Source: Desulforamulus ruminis DSM 2154
GTDB lineage: Bacteria; Bacillota; Desulfotomaculia; Desulfotomaculales; Desulfotomaculaceae
DNA length: 64,000 nt
Assembly (NCBI RefSeq): GCF_000215085.1
Contig: NC_015589.1
Span: 3,236,120 to 3,300,119, forward strand
Direction: 5' to 3'
The position numbers were made by a program, and so were the translations under genes. Under the pieces are notes generated by a model. That model was given only the letters and a program-made list of their open reading frames with translations, made no database searches and was not told where the DNA came from. Below are positions 43,961-52,615 of this stretch, piece after piece (within the stretch, counting starts at the first letter, position 1; every line of letters begins with the position of its first letter).

Positions 43961-44596
43961 TCACCCCCTTCTTTTGGTTAACTGAATCATGAACCCGTCT
44001 GCACGGGTAATCAGCCTGTAACCCCAAGGGATAAAGCTTATGGTTTGTAAGATTAAGGCCAGAGTAGCAGCTACTAAAACGGAATTGTCCACTTCGCCGA
44101 TGAGATGGAGAATGAGAGCAAGCCATACAAGCAGATACATCAAAGAAAGAATTTTAAATTTGGTTTTTTCCCGGGGCTTGTCCATGGTGCGATAGGGTAC
44201 TTCGCCGGGAGCCCATTTAACAGTGCACAGGAAGGCTACAAAAGTGACACAACAAACCAAAACCGAAAGAATGCTTTGAGAGAAAAAGGACTCCATCTGG
44301 AGGGCCAATTTGCCGAGAAAGAGATATATCAACACCCCGAAGGTCAAACATCGTCCATAGCTGGTGCAGTGGGCGCCGCCGGACAATAGCCGGAACAGTC
44401 CGGCTGTAGCCAGACCGGCGGCTACATGGGGAACGATCCCCAAAAGATAGGCCAAAAGAAAAAGTACCAGTCCTTTTATTAATGCACCCAGGATAATTTC
44501 CAGCCCGAAACGCAGGGTATCCATTTTATCCTTTTCCATTCCGACAGCCTTGGCCATATGTTGGGCCATGTTACTGGCTAATATATGTAAATCCAC
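43961..44596 (-). CDS. agrB: AgrB-type peptide-processing membrane protease
   Basis: 211 residues from GTG at 44596, eight bases past AAAGGGTG; the overlapping upstream frame is inside the kinase gene and is not used. Five or six membrane helices. Catalytic pair in RLLSGGAHCTSYGRC: His and Cys seven residues apart, as in AgrB His77/Cys84. AgrB cleaves the AgrD tail and drives cyclisation and export of the peptide. Lies between the kinase and AgrD genes with minimal spacing. Confidence 0.9.
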   Translation of the reverse strand: MDLHILASNMAQHMAKAVGMEKDKMDTLRFGLEIILGALIKGLVLFLLAYLLGIVPHVAAGLATAGLFRLLSGGAHCTSYGRCLTFGVLIYLFLGKLALQMESFFSQSILSVLVCCVTFVAFLCTVKWAPGEVPYRTMDKPREKTKFKILSLMYLLVWLALILHLIGEVDNSVLVAATLALILQTISFIPWGYRLITRADGFMIQLTKRRG

Positions 44597-44603
44597 TTTA
44601 TAT

Positions 44604-45956
44604 TCACCCTTTATCCGGTATATGAACTGTAAAAATCGTTTCACGGTTACGATGAGCCACTTCAATATTGCCGGAGTATTTTTCAATAATCTCTTTAGCA
44701 ATGGGTAACCCCAGACCTTGGCCTTTCCCTTTGGTGGTAAAATGCCAATCGTATATCCGGGGCAATATTTCCGTGGGAATTGGCGTGCCGGTATTGGTCA
44801 CGATGAAGCGATATTCTCCCTGTTCCTGAGATATTTCCAGCGTAACCAATCTCTTTGATCCGGAATGAACATCCGCCGCTTCGATGGCATTGTCCAGCAG
44901 GTTGCCCAACAGGGAATTCATTTCCAGGGTTGTTAGGGGAATATCCTTTAAACTGCATTCTACCTGAGCCTGAAAATGGACGCCCCTGGTTTCAGCCAGT
45001 CCGGCTTTGGCATAAAGCATGGCCGTAATCCCCGGATTATCCGTTTTTACCAGTTCGGCCGGGGTGGAGATATCTAAAAAGATTTTCCGTACGTAATCCC
45101 GGGCCCTTTGATACTCCCCAACTTCCAGCAGCCCATAGACCGCCTGCAAATGGTGGTTAAAGTCATGGCGCTGTTTGCGAATGGCCCGGATCAATTTGTC
45201 CAGTTGGGCAATGGTTTCTCCGGCTTTTTGAGCTTCAAACTCCTTTTCCTTTAATTGCGATATTTTCTTAATAGAACCCATGGAAAAAAACGTGATGATC
45301 ACAATCACCAGACTAAAAAACGCAATAAAAAGACTCAGATATTGATCGGAAAAGGTGTTGGTTTGAGAGACGAACAACATCAGATTTAACAGCGCCATTA
45401 ACAGCACCGGTAGGAGCATCAGTATATACAGGGTAAAATAGGGTTTCCCGGAACCATGGGTTGCGTTCTTTTGCTCCTTTTCTGCGCCAATCTCCTGTGA
45501 AAAATCAATTAGCCGGTAATCACATCGTTTAGAGACAAAAATAAAGAAAGCAATGGCAGATGCCTCCGGCAGGAAGAAAGCGATTCTCAGGAAAGAGTCA
45601 TTCATAACCCGGTGCAGGGCATAGCCTGTTAAACTCAAAAGAGTTGGAGCTATGACGGTTTCTAAGGACAAATAAATGGTCAACCCTAACAGGGCGGTAA
45701 TGGTCACAACCCGAAAACCGATTCCTGTAACCACCCGCAGGATCAAAATAAAGACCAAAATCCCAATGACGCTGTGTAAGCCAAAGGGAACCGGGCAGAG
45801 CCGGATAAAGTAGGCAAAAACGGCTTGGGTTACTCCAATGAGGATTAAGCTTGACCGGTTTAACTCGATCCTTACTAATTGGAAACCCAGTGCTGTTATG
45901 AGCAGTGCTTCCGGCAGAGAGATTAAAAAAAGCTGGATCAGTGGCAGGTCGTCCAC
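44604..45956 (-). CDS. agrC: AgrC-like sensor histidine kinase
   Basis: About 450 residues: six or seven N-terminal membrane helices (about 1-215), a dimerisation box IRAIRKQRHDFNHHLQAVYG (His near 275), and a GHKL ATPase with LLGNLLDNAIEAADV (N-box) and GQGLGLPIAKEIIEKYSGNI (G-box). It would bind the mature AgrD peptide and phosphorylate the LytTR regulator. The GTG at 45956 is preferred because AGGAGG ends directly at the ATG at 45965, too close for use. First gene of the operon. Confidence 0.9.
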   Translation of the reverse strand: MDDLPLIQLFLISLPEALLITALGFQLVRIELNRSSLILIGVTQAVFAYFIRLCPVPFGLHSVIGILVFILILRVVTGIGFRVVTITALLGLTIYLSLETVIAPTLLSLTGYALHRVMNDSFLRIAFFLPEASAIAFFIFVSKRCDYRLIDFSQEIGAEKEQKNATHGSGKPYFTLYILMLLPVLLMALLNLMLFVSQTNTFSDQYLSLFIAFFSLVIVIITFFSMGSIKKISQLKEKEFEAQKAGETIAQLDKLIRAIRKQRHDFNHHLQAVYGLLEVGEYQRARDYVRKIFLDISTPAELVKTDNPGITAMLYAKAGLAETRGVHFQAQVECSLKDIPLTTLEMNSLLGNLLDNAIEAADVHSGSKRLVTLEISQEQGEYRFIVTNTGTPIPTEILPRIYDWHFTTKGKGQGLGLPIAKEIIEKYSGNIEVAHRNRETIFTVHIPDKG

Positions 45957-45985
45957 AGAAAACATCCTCCTGTGTTATTTGTTTC

Positions 45986-46059
45986 ATAAAGAAGGATTCC
46001 TTTTATAATTGTCTAGAAAGGGTATATGGTTGTCTGAAAAGGCTGTTTGCCTGTCTGAA
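45986..46059 (-). promoter_or_regulatory. LytTR box cluster E, agr operon promoter
   Basis: Boxes start at 46010, 46031 and 46052 (plus coordinates), exactly 21 bp apart. The box nearest the gene reads TAGACA on the minus strand and can serve as -35, with CTTTAT about 18 bases on. Positioned for positive autoregulation of the operon. Confidence 0.7.
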
Positions 46060-46260
46060 TAATTTAAACGATGCTACTTTTTGGCTTATATGCAAATAAT
46101 TCTCAATACAATGCTTTTTCGATCTTTTAAATAAAACACCTTTCTTTTTTAAATTTTTATCCTAATATATCTTAAAATTTTATTCTTTCAATACTAATGT
46201 TTTAATTTTGAATTAATTAATGTTTTTCAATTAGATATTTATATAATCATCCTAAACATC

Positions 46261-46286
46261 AAAAAAGCACCCACCGGGTGCTTTTT
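46261..46286 (-). terminator. Terminator downstream of the YczE gene
   Basis: AAAAAGCACCC / GGGTGCTTTTT hairpin, bidirectional; separates the YczE gene from the agr promoter. Confidence 0.75.
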
Positions 46287-46338
46287 AATCTTGATATAGA
46301 TTGTTTGCCAATAAAGGAGCTATTTTAGAGTTATTGCT

Positions 46339-47013
46339 TTATGCTTTCTGCTGGCTAGAAACGGCCGTGTTTATTTCTCCCATACTGCCGATCAACTGTT
46401 TGAACCAGCGCCGATTGCCGCACCAGTAAAAAAATTTCAGGCTGTATTCCGTGGTCCAGCCAATGGTCAGGGAAAAGACCAAGGTGCCCCAGCCGATGGG
46501 GCCGCTTAATATATAGCCCAGCAGGACTACGGATACCTCTATGATGGTGCGTACCGGTCCAATGCGCCAGCCGGTAACCTGGTGCAGCCCTACCATCAGG
46601 CTGTCTCTGGGTCCCGTCCCCAGGGCGGCGGTAATATACAGGCCGGTGGCAAAACCGCAAAGTACGATCCCAAGGAGCAGGTAGCTCCAGCGCCAGGCAT
46701 TGGAAACCGGGTCGGGCAAAAGAGCCATTTTATTAATTAAATCAACAAAAACGCCAATAAAGATCATGTTTAAAACGGTGCCAAGGGTTGGTCTGACTCT
46801 GAGAAAGACGGCGATGATGACGCAGACGACACCGGACCCGATCATAACTTGCCCAAAGGTAAAGGGCAGGTAATGGGTTAATCCTAAATGAAGCACATCC
46901 CAGGGGGCCACTCCCAGCCCTGCTTTAACCATCAGTGAAATGGCAAGACCAAAAATAAAAAGGCCCAGCATAAACCAGGCGAGCTGAAGCCCATATAGCA
47001 TTGTCCTTCTCAT
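46339..47013 (-). CDS. YczE/YyaS/YitT-family membrane protein
   Basis: 224 residues, about five helices, with the family segment AISLMVKAGLGVAPWDVLHL (about 24-43) and GLYITAALGTGPRDSLMVGL (about 122). In Bacillus YczE is needed for surfactin synthetase activity, but the molecular role of the family is not known. GGAGGATATTGG precedes the ATG. Single gene between two terminators or promoters. Confidence 0.85.
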   Translation of the reverse strand: MRRTMLYGLQLAWFMLGLFIFGLAISLMVKAGLGVAPWDVLHLGLTHYLPFTFGQVMIGSGVVCVIIAVFLRVRPTLGTVLNMIFIGVFVDLINKMALLPDPVSNAWRWSYLLLGIVLCGFATGLYITAALGTGPRDSLMVGLHQVTGWRIGPVRTIIEVSVVLLGYILSGPIGWGTLVFSLTIGWTTEYSLKFFYWCGNRRWFKQLIGSMGEINTAVSSQQKA

Positions 47014-47078
47014 TCCAATATCCTCCCAAAGGTATTAGATCCATTCTACACCTGAAATGATTTTCTGGAAATAGCATT

Positions 47079-47972
47079 TTATTTTGTTTTATTTAGCAAA
47101 TAATTCCGGACATACTTTATCCATAACAGGGTTGCGTAAGAAAGATAACGCCCTTTTTTCCAGATTAAAGAAAGCTCCAGGAATATTTGCGGATCGGCCA
47201 TGGGAATGGAGGTTACCCTTTGGGGGTCCAGCTCTTGGCATATCTTGCTGGGCAAAAGCACAATCCCCAGTTTTGCTTCCACAATTTGAATCATGAGTTC
47301 CCGCTGTGATGTCTCAAAGATCACTTTAGGCTGAAACCCGGCCATTTTGCAGCGCATGACAATTTCGTCGTAGAGGCTGAAATCACGGTGATACAATACA
47401 AAACTTTCACCCGCCAGTGATGCAAAATCCACTTTGGGATACCGGGTTAAGGGGTGGTCCGGATGAACAACCACCCATAAAGGATCTTTTGTAAAATAAA
47501 TTGCTTCATATAACTCTTGATTGGTTGGGCAGCAGATTAGGCCAACATCCAGGGAGCCGTCCTGGATGCCCAGTTGAACCGTTTTGGAACCGTATTCAAA
47601 CAGGGTGATCTCGATATTGGGATAGGTCTTTTTAAACTCGCCCAGTAATTTGGCAAAGGTTGTGGCTCCGGTGATAGGCGGCATGCCAATGTTGATTTTT
47701 CCTTTTTCAATTTTAGATATGCTTTCCAGCTCCGTAGACATATGCTGAAACATTTCTACGACCTGCTGGGCTTCGGTAAATAAAATCTTCCCCGTATCGG
47801 TGAGCCGGACATATTTCGAGTTGCGGTTAAACAGGGCTTTGCCTAGCTCGGTTTCTAAATCCTTGATGGTTTTACTCACGGTGGACTGGGAAACACGAAT
47901 TTTATCGGCGGCTTTGCTAAAGCTTTTTTGCCGCGCCACTTCAATGAAATATTCCAAATGTCTAATATCCAT
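47079..47972 (-). CDS. LysR-family transcriptional regulator
   Basis: 297 residues: winged HTH at about 1-60 (HLEYFIEVARQKSFSKAADK, then QSTVSKTIKDLETELGKALF) and LysR substrate-binding domain (about 90-290; INIGMPPITGATTFAKLLGE). It is divergent from the DUF401 permease gene with 166 bp between starts, so it probably controls that gene and itself in response to a small molecule. Effector unknown. Confidence 0.92.
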   Translation of the reverse strand: MDIRHLEYFIEVARQKSFSKAADKIRVSQSTVSKTIKDLETELGKALFNRNSKYVRLTDTGKILFTEAQQVVEMFQHMSTELESISKIEKGKINIGMPPITGATTFAKLLGEFKKTYPNIEITLFEYGSKTVQLGIQDGSLDVGLICCPTNQELYEAIYFTKDPLWVVVHPDHPLTRYPKVDFASLAGESFVLYHRDFSLYDEIVMRCKMAGFQPKVIFETSQRELMIQIVEAKLGIVLLPSKICQELDPQRVTSIPMADPQIFLELSLIWKKGRYLSYATLLWIKYVRNYLLNKTK

Positions 47973-48138
47973 GGTTTACCCCCGTTGCTAGCAATATTTT
48001 ATTATTCGATATAAGAATAGTCAACATGACAATTATGTATTTTACTAATAAACAAAATGTACGTAAAATGAAATTATCATTTAATTGTAAGATGAAAGTA
48101 TTTTGTTAATTTCAATTATTAAGAAGGTGTTTTGTTTT

Positions 48139-49359
48139 ATGCTCCCATTGCTGAAGATATTGCTGGTTTTTACCCTGATCATCTTCATGCTGAGAAAGAA
48201 AATCGGCCTTGGCACCACCATGATGGTATCCTCTTTATTGCTGGGCGCCCTTTTTGGCATGACCTTGATTCCACTGGTAAAACAAATGGTCCTTACGCTG
48301 GTGACGCCGGACACGCTGGAACTGATTACCGCCCTGGTGCTGATTATGATTTTGGAATCAATTATGCGCCAAACCGGCATGTTAAGATCCATGACCGAAT
48401 CGTTGTTTCAACTGCCTTGGAACTTTCGTATATTAACCGTTTCCATTCCGGCCATTATCGGGTTTCTTCCTTCCGCCGGGGGAGCCAGGTTTTCGGCCCC
48501 TTTGGTGGGGCAGGCAACCTCGGAAATGCCCTATCAGGCGGAGCATAAGGTATTAATTAATTACTGGTTCCGTCATATCTGGGAATACTCCCTGCCCATG
48601 TATCCGGGAGTACTGCTGGCTTCGCATTTTTCCGGACTTGCCATCTCAACCCTGCTGTTGTGGCTGTTTCCCATTTCCATTCTCTGGGCTCTGCTGGGTT
48701 ACTGGTATATCTTTAGAAATTATGAAAAGAAAGATGAATTGCGGCCAACATCAGAAGATGTTAACAGCGACCACCACACGGGTAGTTCCTTGATCGCTCT
48801 ACTTCTCAATACTTGGCCCCTGTGGGCCACGGTGGTATTGGTGTTTGCCAATATTTCCATTGCGCTGGCTTTATGCGGGATACTGCTGGTTTTAATGATT
48901 CAAAAGCGCTATCCCTTGCTCCAGGTAGCAAAAACTTTGGTGGAGCCGCTGACTTTACGCATCATTATTTTAACCTGGGGTACCATGGCCTTTAAGGATG
49001 TACTGGAAGCCTCCGGAGCGGTACAGCAAATCAGCAGTGCCATTGTTGATTTCGGTGTACCCACGCTGCTGCTGGTTACCATTCTTCCATTGATGGCGGG
49101 CATGCTGACCGGCATTGTGCAGGCCTGCATCGGGGTAGCCTTTCCGTTGGTACTGGCCGTGGCCCATCCGTCGCCGGCCATTGTTATGCTGGCCTATGTT
49201 TCGGGTGTTTTGGGCGTGATGCTCTCACCGGTCCATCTTTGCCTCATTCTCACGGTGGAATATTTTAAGGCGGATTTTGTGCGTTCTTATAAACTTCTTT
49301 TTGCCCCCTGCCTACTGCTGATGGTTATGACCATGGCCATTTTCCAGGTTTTTCATTAA
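48139..49359 (+). CDS. DUF401-family integral membrane protein
   Basis: About 406 residues and ten or more helices. The hallmark region is IIGFLPSAGGARFSAPLVGQ (about 107-126) followed by LINYWFRHIWEYSLPMYPGV (about 142). The family looks like an anion or carboxylate transporter by distant resemblance, but no substrate is established. The ATG at 48139 has AGAAGGTG upstream; an earlier in-frame ATG at 48103 lacks an RBS. Probably controlled by the divergent LysR regulator. Confidence 0.85.
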   Translation: MLPLLKILLVFTLIIFMLRKKIGLGTTMMVSSLLLGALFGMTLIPLVKQMVLTLVTPDTLELITALVLIMILESIMRQTGMLRSMTESLFQLPWNFRILTVSIPAIIGFLPSAGGARFSAPLVGQATSEMPYQAEHKVLINYWFRHIWEYSLPMYPGVLLASHFSGLAISTLLLWLFPISILWALLGYWYIFRNYEKKDELRPTSEDVNSDHHTGSSLIALLLNTWPLWATVVLVFANISIALALCGILLVLMIQKRYPLLQVAKTLVEPLTLRIIILTWGTMAFKDVLEASGAVQQISSAIVDFGVPTLLLVTILPLMAGMLTGIVQACIGVAFPLVLAVAHPSPAIVMLAYVSGVLGVMLSPVHLCLILTVEYFKADFVRSYKLLFAPCLLLMVMTMAIFQVFH

Positions 49360-49419
49360 GCGGGCCAAGGGCCTTAACAATAAGATTTGGACAATTTTTT
49401 GAAACGAAAGTGTTTCTTA

Positions 49420-49448
49420 TTGACAAAGAGCAGACAATTCTTTAATAT
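49420..49448 (+). promoter_or_regulatory. Sigma-A promoter of the Mn-riboswitch transcript
   Basis: TTGACA (49420-49425), a 17-base spacer, TAATAT (49443-49448). Confidence 0.8.
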
Positions 49449-49452
49449 GGTC

Positions 49453-49553
49453 TTAAGTTAAAGGGGAGTAGCTGGCATACTCAATATGCAGGTGGGGTCA
49501 ACATACTGGTATAGCCCTGGTCCTACCGTTGATTTATCAATTAGCGAGACCTT
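49453..49553 (+). promoter_or_regulatory. yybP-ykoY manganese riboswitch
   Basis: Contains the conserved L1 segment AAAGGGGAGTAGCTGGC (from 49460), the second conserved part GGTGGGGTCAACATACTGG (about 49491-49509), a middle hairpin, and the closing strand GAGACCTTTAA that pairs with TTAAGTTAAAGG at the start. The class senses Mn2+ and turns on exporters. The closing strand is also the first arm of the terminator, so aptamer and terminator are exclusive: an ON switch. Confidence 0.92.
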
Positions 49554-49606
49554 TAACACAATTCTTCATTTTGGTGAAGAGTTGTGTTAAAGGTCTCTTT
49601 TATTTT
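49546..49606 (+). terminator. Terminator of the Mn riboswitch
   Basis: GAGACCTTTAACACAA pairs with TTGTGTTAAAGGTCTC (49546-49597, inner stem too), followed by TTTTATTTTT. Confidence 0.9.
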
Positions 49607-49637
49607 TATAAATTTTTAGAGAAGGGGATTTTTAAAG

Positions 49638-50309
49638 ATGCTAATCTTTTTAGGGGCAACCGTCATGGTGGTGTTGGCGGAAATGGGGGACAAGACTCAA
49701 CTTCTGGCCATGGCCTTTGCCACTCGTTTTCCGGCCAAAGCGGTTATGTGGGGGGTGTTTCTGGCCACCATCCTAAATCATGCCTTGGCCGTTGCTCTTG
49801 GCAACTACCTTGGTACATCCTTTAATATGCAGTTGGTGCAAATGATTGCCGCCGCATCCTTTATTCTCTTTGGATTATGGACAATCCGGGGAGATTCCTT
49901 GGACGGAGAAGATAAACGGAAAATGATTTTAGGACCCATTATGACGGTGGCGGTTGCCTTCTTTTTTGCGGAAATGGGCGATAAAACCCAGTTGGCCACG
50001 GTGGCCCTGGCGGCAAAATATGATGCGCCGCTGGCCACACTCCTGGGGACCACCACGGGAATGCTCATTGCAGACGCCCTGGGTATTTATGTCGGCATTG
50101 TCGCCGGCAAAAAAATACCGGAAAGAGTCATCAAGTGGATTTCAGCGCTCACATTTATTGCTTTCGGTTATATCGGCTTGTATACCTCCGTCCCTAAAGA
50201 GTACCTTTCCGTGCCGAATATCTCCATATTAATCGGGTTAACCCTTGGGGCTGTTTACTTCCTCGGACGTCAGAATTCGGGTACCGCTTTAAGAGAATCA
50301 AAGCGATAA
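49638..50309 (+). CDS. TMEM165/GDT1-family Mn exporter
   Basis: 223 residues, six helices in two related halves, each with the family motif E-x-G-D-K-T: VVLAEMGDKTQLLAMAFATR (about 14-33) and FFAEMGDKTQLATVALAAKY (about 113-132). Family members exchange Mn2+ (or Ca2+) for protons; bacterial ones such as those behind yybP-ykoY riboswitches export manganese. The riboswitch directly upstream supports Mn2+ as substrate. AAGGGG RBS. Confidence 0.93.
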   Translation: MLIFLGATVMVVLAEMGDKTQLLAMAFATRFPAKAVMWGVFLATILNHALAVALGNYLGTSFNMQLVQMIAAASFILFGLWTIRGDSLDGEDKRKMILGPIMTVAVAFFFAEMGDKTQLATVALAAKYDAPLATLLGTTTGMLIADALGIYVGIVAGKKIPERVIKWISALTFIAFGYIGLYTSVPKEYLSVPNISILIGLTLGAVYFLGRQNSGTALRESKR

Positions 50310-50338
50310 GGTAAAGTAGCTTTGCCTTCAACCGGGGA

Positions 50339-50977
50339 TCAGGTTTGGCTTTGGGCCCGACGTTTTATGCCCAGCAGGCACTTGCGCATCATCAGGATGT
50401 CGCCTGCATCCTGTACGATGTAATAGAGTATCATGGGGGATTTCCAATTATAGCGGACCCGCAGGCGGGTAATCAGTCTGGTGCAGTTTTCGCCCATGGG
50501 ATAGAGGACCCAGCACCATGTGGCTTCCCCTTTGGCATCCGTCCAAAGCATATAGCGGTTAGACTTCATTTCTTTGACCCACATCCCCATTTTTCCATCG
50601 GGACTAAAGGGGATTAGATCCCCCTCTTTCAACTCCTGGAACTCCGGAAGGATGCGTTCGGAGCTGGGAAAGCCCAAGTTGTCTACCCAGTCATAACTGT
50701 ACCAACCGGCACGACGGCATCCTATCTGTATAATCCAGGGCCATATATCCTCCGGCCGTCCCTGGACGGTGACTGCCCGGGTAGCATTAAAAGTAGGATG
50801 CTGTACAATATGGTCACCCGGCATGGCCCTTTCAATCTCTTGGTTGCTGGCCCCCCATCTCAACTGCCACGGCCGGAACCAAAGCAAATAAAGGGGCAAT
50901 GTTATAATTAGGAGCAAAGGAAGCAATAAAAATATAAATAGCCAGAGAATCCCTGTGACTATATATCTCCATCCCAT
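50339..50977 (-). CDS. SRPBCC-family membrane-anchored protein
   Basis: 212 residues: one or two N-terminal helices (ILWLFIFLLLPLLLIITLPL) and a START/SRPBCC-like lipid-binding domain (about 60-190) with TRAVTVQGRPEDIWPWIIQI, GWYSYDWVDNLGFPSSERIL and WTDAKGEATWCWVLYPMGEN. Similar proteins are annotated as polyketide-cyclase-like or SRPBCC; no function is established. Stop lies 30 bp from the Mn exporter stop (convergent). Confidence 0.7.
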   Translation of the reverse strand: MGWRYIVTGILWLFIFLLLPLLLIITLPLYLLWFRPWQLRWGASNQEIERAMPGDHIVQHPTFNATRAVTVQGRPEDIWPWIIQIGCRRAGWYSYDWVDNLGFPSSERILPEFQELKEGDLIPFSPDGKMGMWVKEMKSNRYMLWTDAKGEATWCWVLYPMGENCTRLITRLRVRYNWKSPMILYYIVQDAGDILMMRKCLLGIKRRAQSQT

Positions 50978-51050
50978 TTTGCAGCCCGCCTTTTCTTTTT
51001 CTTTATTATAAGCCCATGAATCGCACGCAGGGATTCCCTTTTACCTAAAT

Positions 51051-51076
51051 AAAAAAGCACCGGCGGTGCTTTTTTA
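51051..51076 (-). terminator. Terminator of the APC permease gene
   Basis: AAAAAGCACC / GGTGCTTTTT with a 3-nt loop; overlaps the permease stop codon. Confidence 0.8.
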
Positions 51077-52405
51077 TTCTTTTTCCAGGGCCGGCAAGAA
51101 ATATTTGCGGTTGAAAAGATAAAAGAAAGGGATTCCCAGCAGCGTTACAACAACGCCATAAAGGGCGTTGGCGGTATCCGTGGCCAGGGTTGAATATAAA
51201 ATATAAATTCCTCCGATAATCCCCAGGACAGGAACAACCGGGTACAGGGGCACGGTATAGGGGCGCCTCAGATTGGGTTCCCTCCTGCGGAGAATCATTA
51301 CACCCACCATACCGGCCACAAAAAAGATGTACATGGTAAATACCACCAGATTGGTCAGGGCATCGAAGGTACCGGTGGCAATATAGATGGAAGCCAGCAA
51401 GGTTTGCAGTAAAAAAGCATTGGTGGGCGTTTTGTAGGGACTCAATCTCCGGAGGATACGGGGAAAATCTCCTCCCTGGGCCATGGCAAAGGGAATTCTG
51501 GGATCGGTCAAAACATGGCCGTTTAAGCAGCCAAAAATAGAAATCATGATGCCGATGGCCAGCAGGGTTGCCCCAAACTCCCCAAACAAACGGTCGCTGA
51601 CCAGATTAATGGCCGTTGTTCCGGCTCCGGCTATGGTATCCAGGGGAAGGGTCCGCACAATGGCAATGTTGATGGCCGTATAAACTACCGCGACGATAAC
51701 GATTCCTAAAATGATGGATAACGGCAGATCCCGCCTGGGATTTTTTAACTCGCCGCTGATATTGCCGATGGTCTGCCAGCCGTCATAGGCCCAGAGGGCG
51801 GCCACCAGGGCGGCGGAAAAACCCGCCCCGCTGAAGGCTCCTTCCGCCATGGCCTGTCCCCCGGTTCCTCTGGTTAAGCCCACGGCAATAATCATCAACA
51901 GGGGGATCAGTTTGGCCACTGTGGATACGGTTTGAATATAACCACCGTATTTGGCTCCAAAATAGTTGGATAGTGTCAGGAGCAGCATGATACCGATGGC
52001 CACCAGCTTCATGCTTAAATTGGGCATGGGAAAGAATACTTGTACCTGGATAGCAAAAATAATGGCCAGCGCTGCAATGGTGCCGGGTCCCACAATGATG
52101 GTATAGATCCAGCCATATAAAAAGGAAGACATTCTGCCGTAAATACGGTGCAGCCAGGCATACAGACCCCCGGTCTGGGGTATGGCCGCCGCCAGTTCGG
52201 CAATGGTCAGCCCGGCCAATAGGGTAATAACCCCTCCTAACACCCAGGCCAGAATGCCCCAGGTTATATCCTGGGTTGAGGCGAAAACCTTGCCCGGTTT
52301 AAAAAAAACCCCGGAGCCAATCACTAAACCCACCACCGTGGCAACAGCCGGGAAAATACCGATCTCCCGCCTGAGTTCCTCTTTCAGCTCAACCTTCTCA
52401 TCCAT
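51074..52405 (-). CDS. APC-family amino acid permease
   Basis: 443 residues, about 12 helices. N-terminal substrate-site motif VATVVGLVIGSGVFFKPG (about 19-36), helix VLGGVITLLAGLTIAELAAA and loop PQTGGLYAWLHRIYG typical of AA_permease_2 (LAT/SteT-like exchangers). The amino acid cannot be predicted. Start ATG at 52405 is chosen for GCGAGGG; the frame opens 12 codons earlier. Confidence 0.88.
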   Translation of the reverse strand: MDEKVELKEELRREIGIFPAVATVVGLVIGSGVFFKPGKVFASTQDITWGILAWVLGGVITLLAGLTIAELAAAIPQTGGLYAWLHRIYGRMSSFLYGWIYTIIVGPGTIAALAIIFAIQVQVFFPMPNLSMKLVAIGIMLLLTLSNYFGAKYGGYIQTVSTVAKLIPLLMIIAVGLTRGTGGQAMAEGAFSGAGFSAALVAALWAYDGWQTIGNISGELKNPRRDLPLSIILGIVIVAVVYTAINIAIVRTLPLDTIAGAGTTAINLVSDRLFGEFGATLLAIGIMISIFGCLNGHVLTDPRIPFAMAQGGDFPRILRRLSPYKTPTNAFLLQTLLASIYIATGTFDALTNLVVFTMYIFFVAGMVGVMILRRREPNLRRPYTVPLYPVVPVLGIIGGIYILYSTLATDTANALYGVVVTLLGIPFFYLFNRKYFLPALEKE

Positions 52406-52615
52406 ATTGAAACCCTCGCTTCTTTGGCTTATAAAATTCATATTTTATAGATTTAATCTTACCTTTTTAAGTGTAAAAAATGCGAAAGTTACACTGCACC
52501 CCAGGGGCTAGTTCTCTCTAAATAAATTTTTATGTTAAAAAATATAAAATTTGGTAGGATTATGTCGTTCTTAAATAGAATAATTTATTTTTAGACTAGT
52601 TATTGGAGGTTGAAC

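Noticed and set aside
43961-44701. 246-residue AgrB starting inside the kinase gene
   Set aside because: The upstream 35 codons overlap the kinase and lack an RBS; GTG at 44596 just after the kinase stop has a good RBS.
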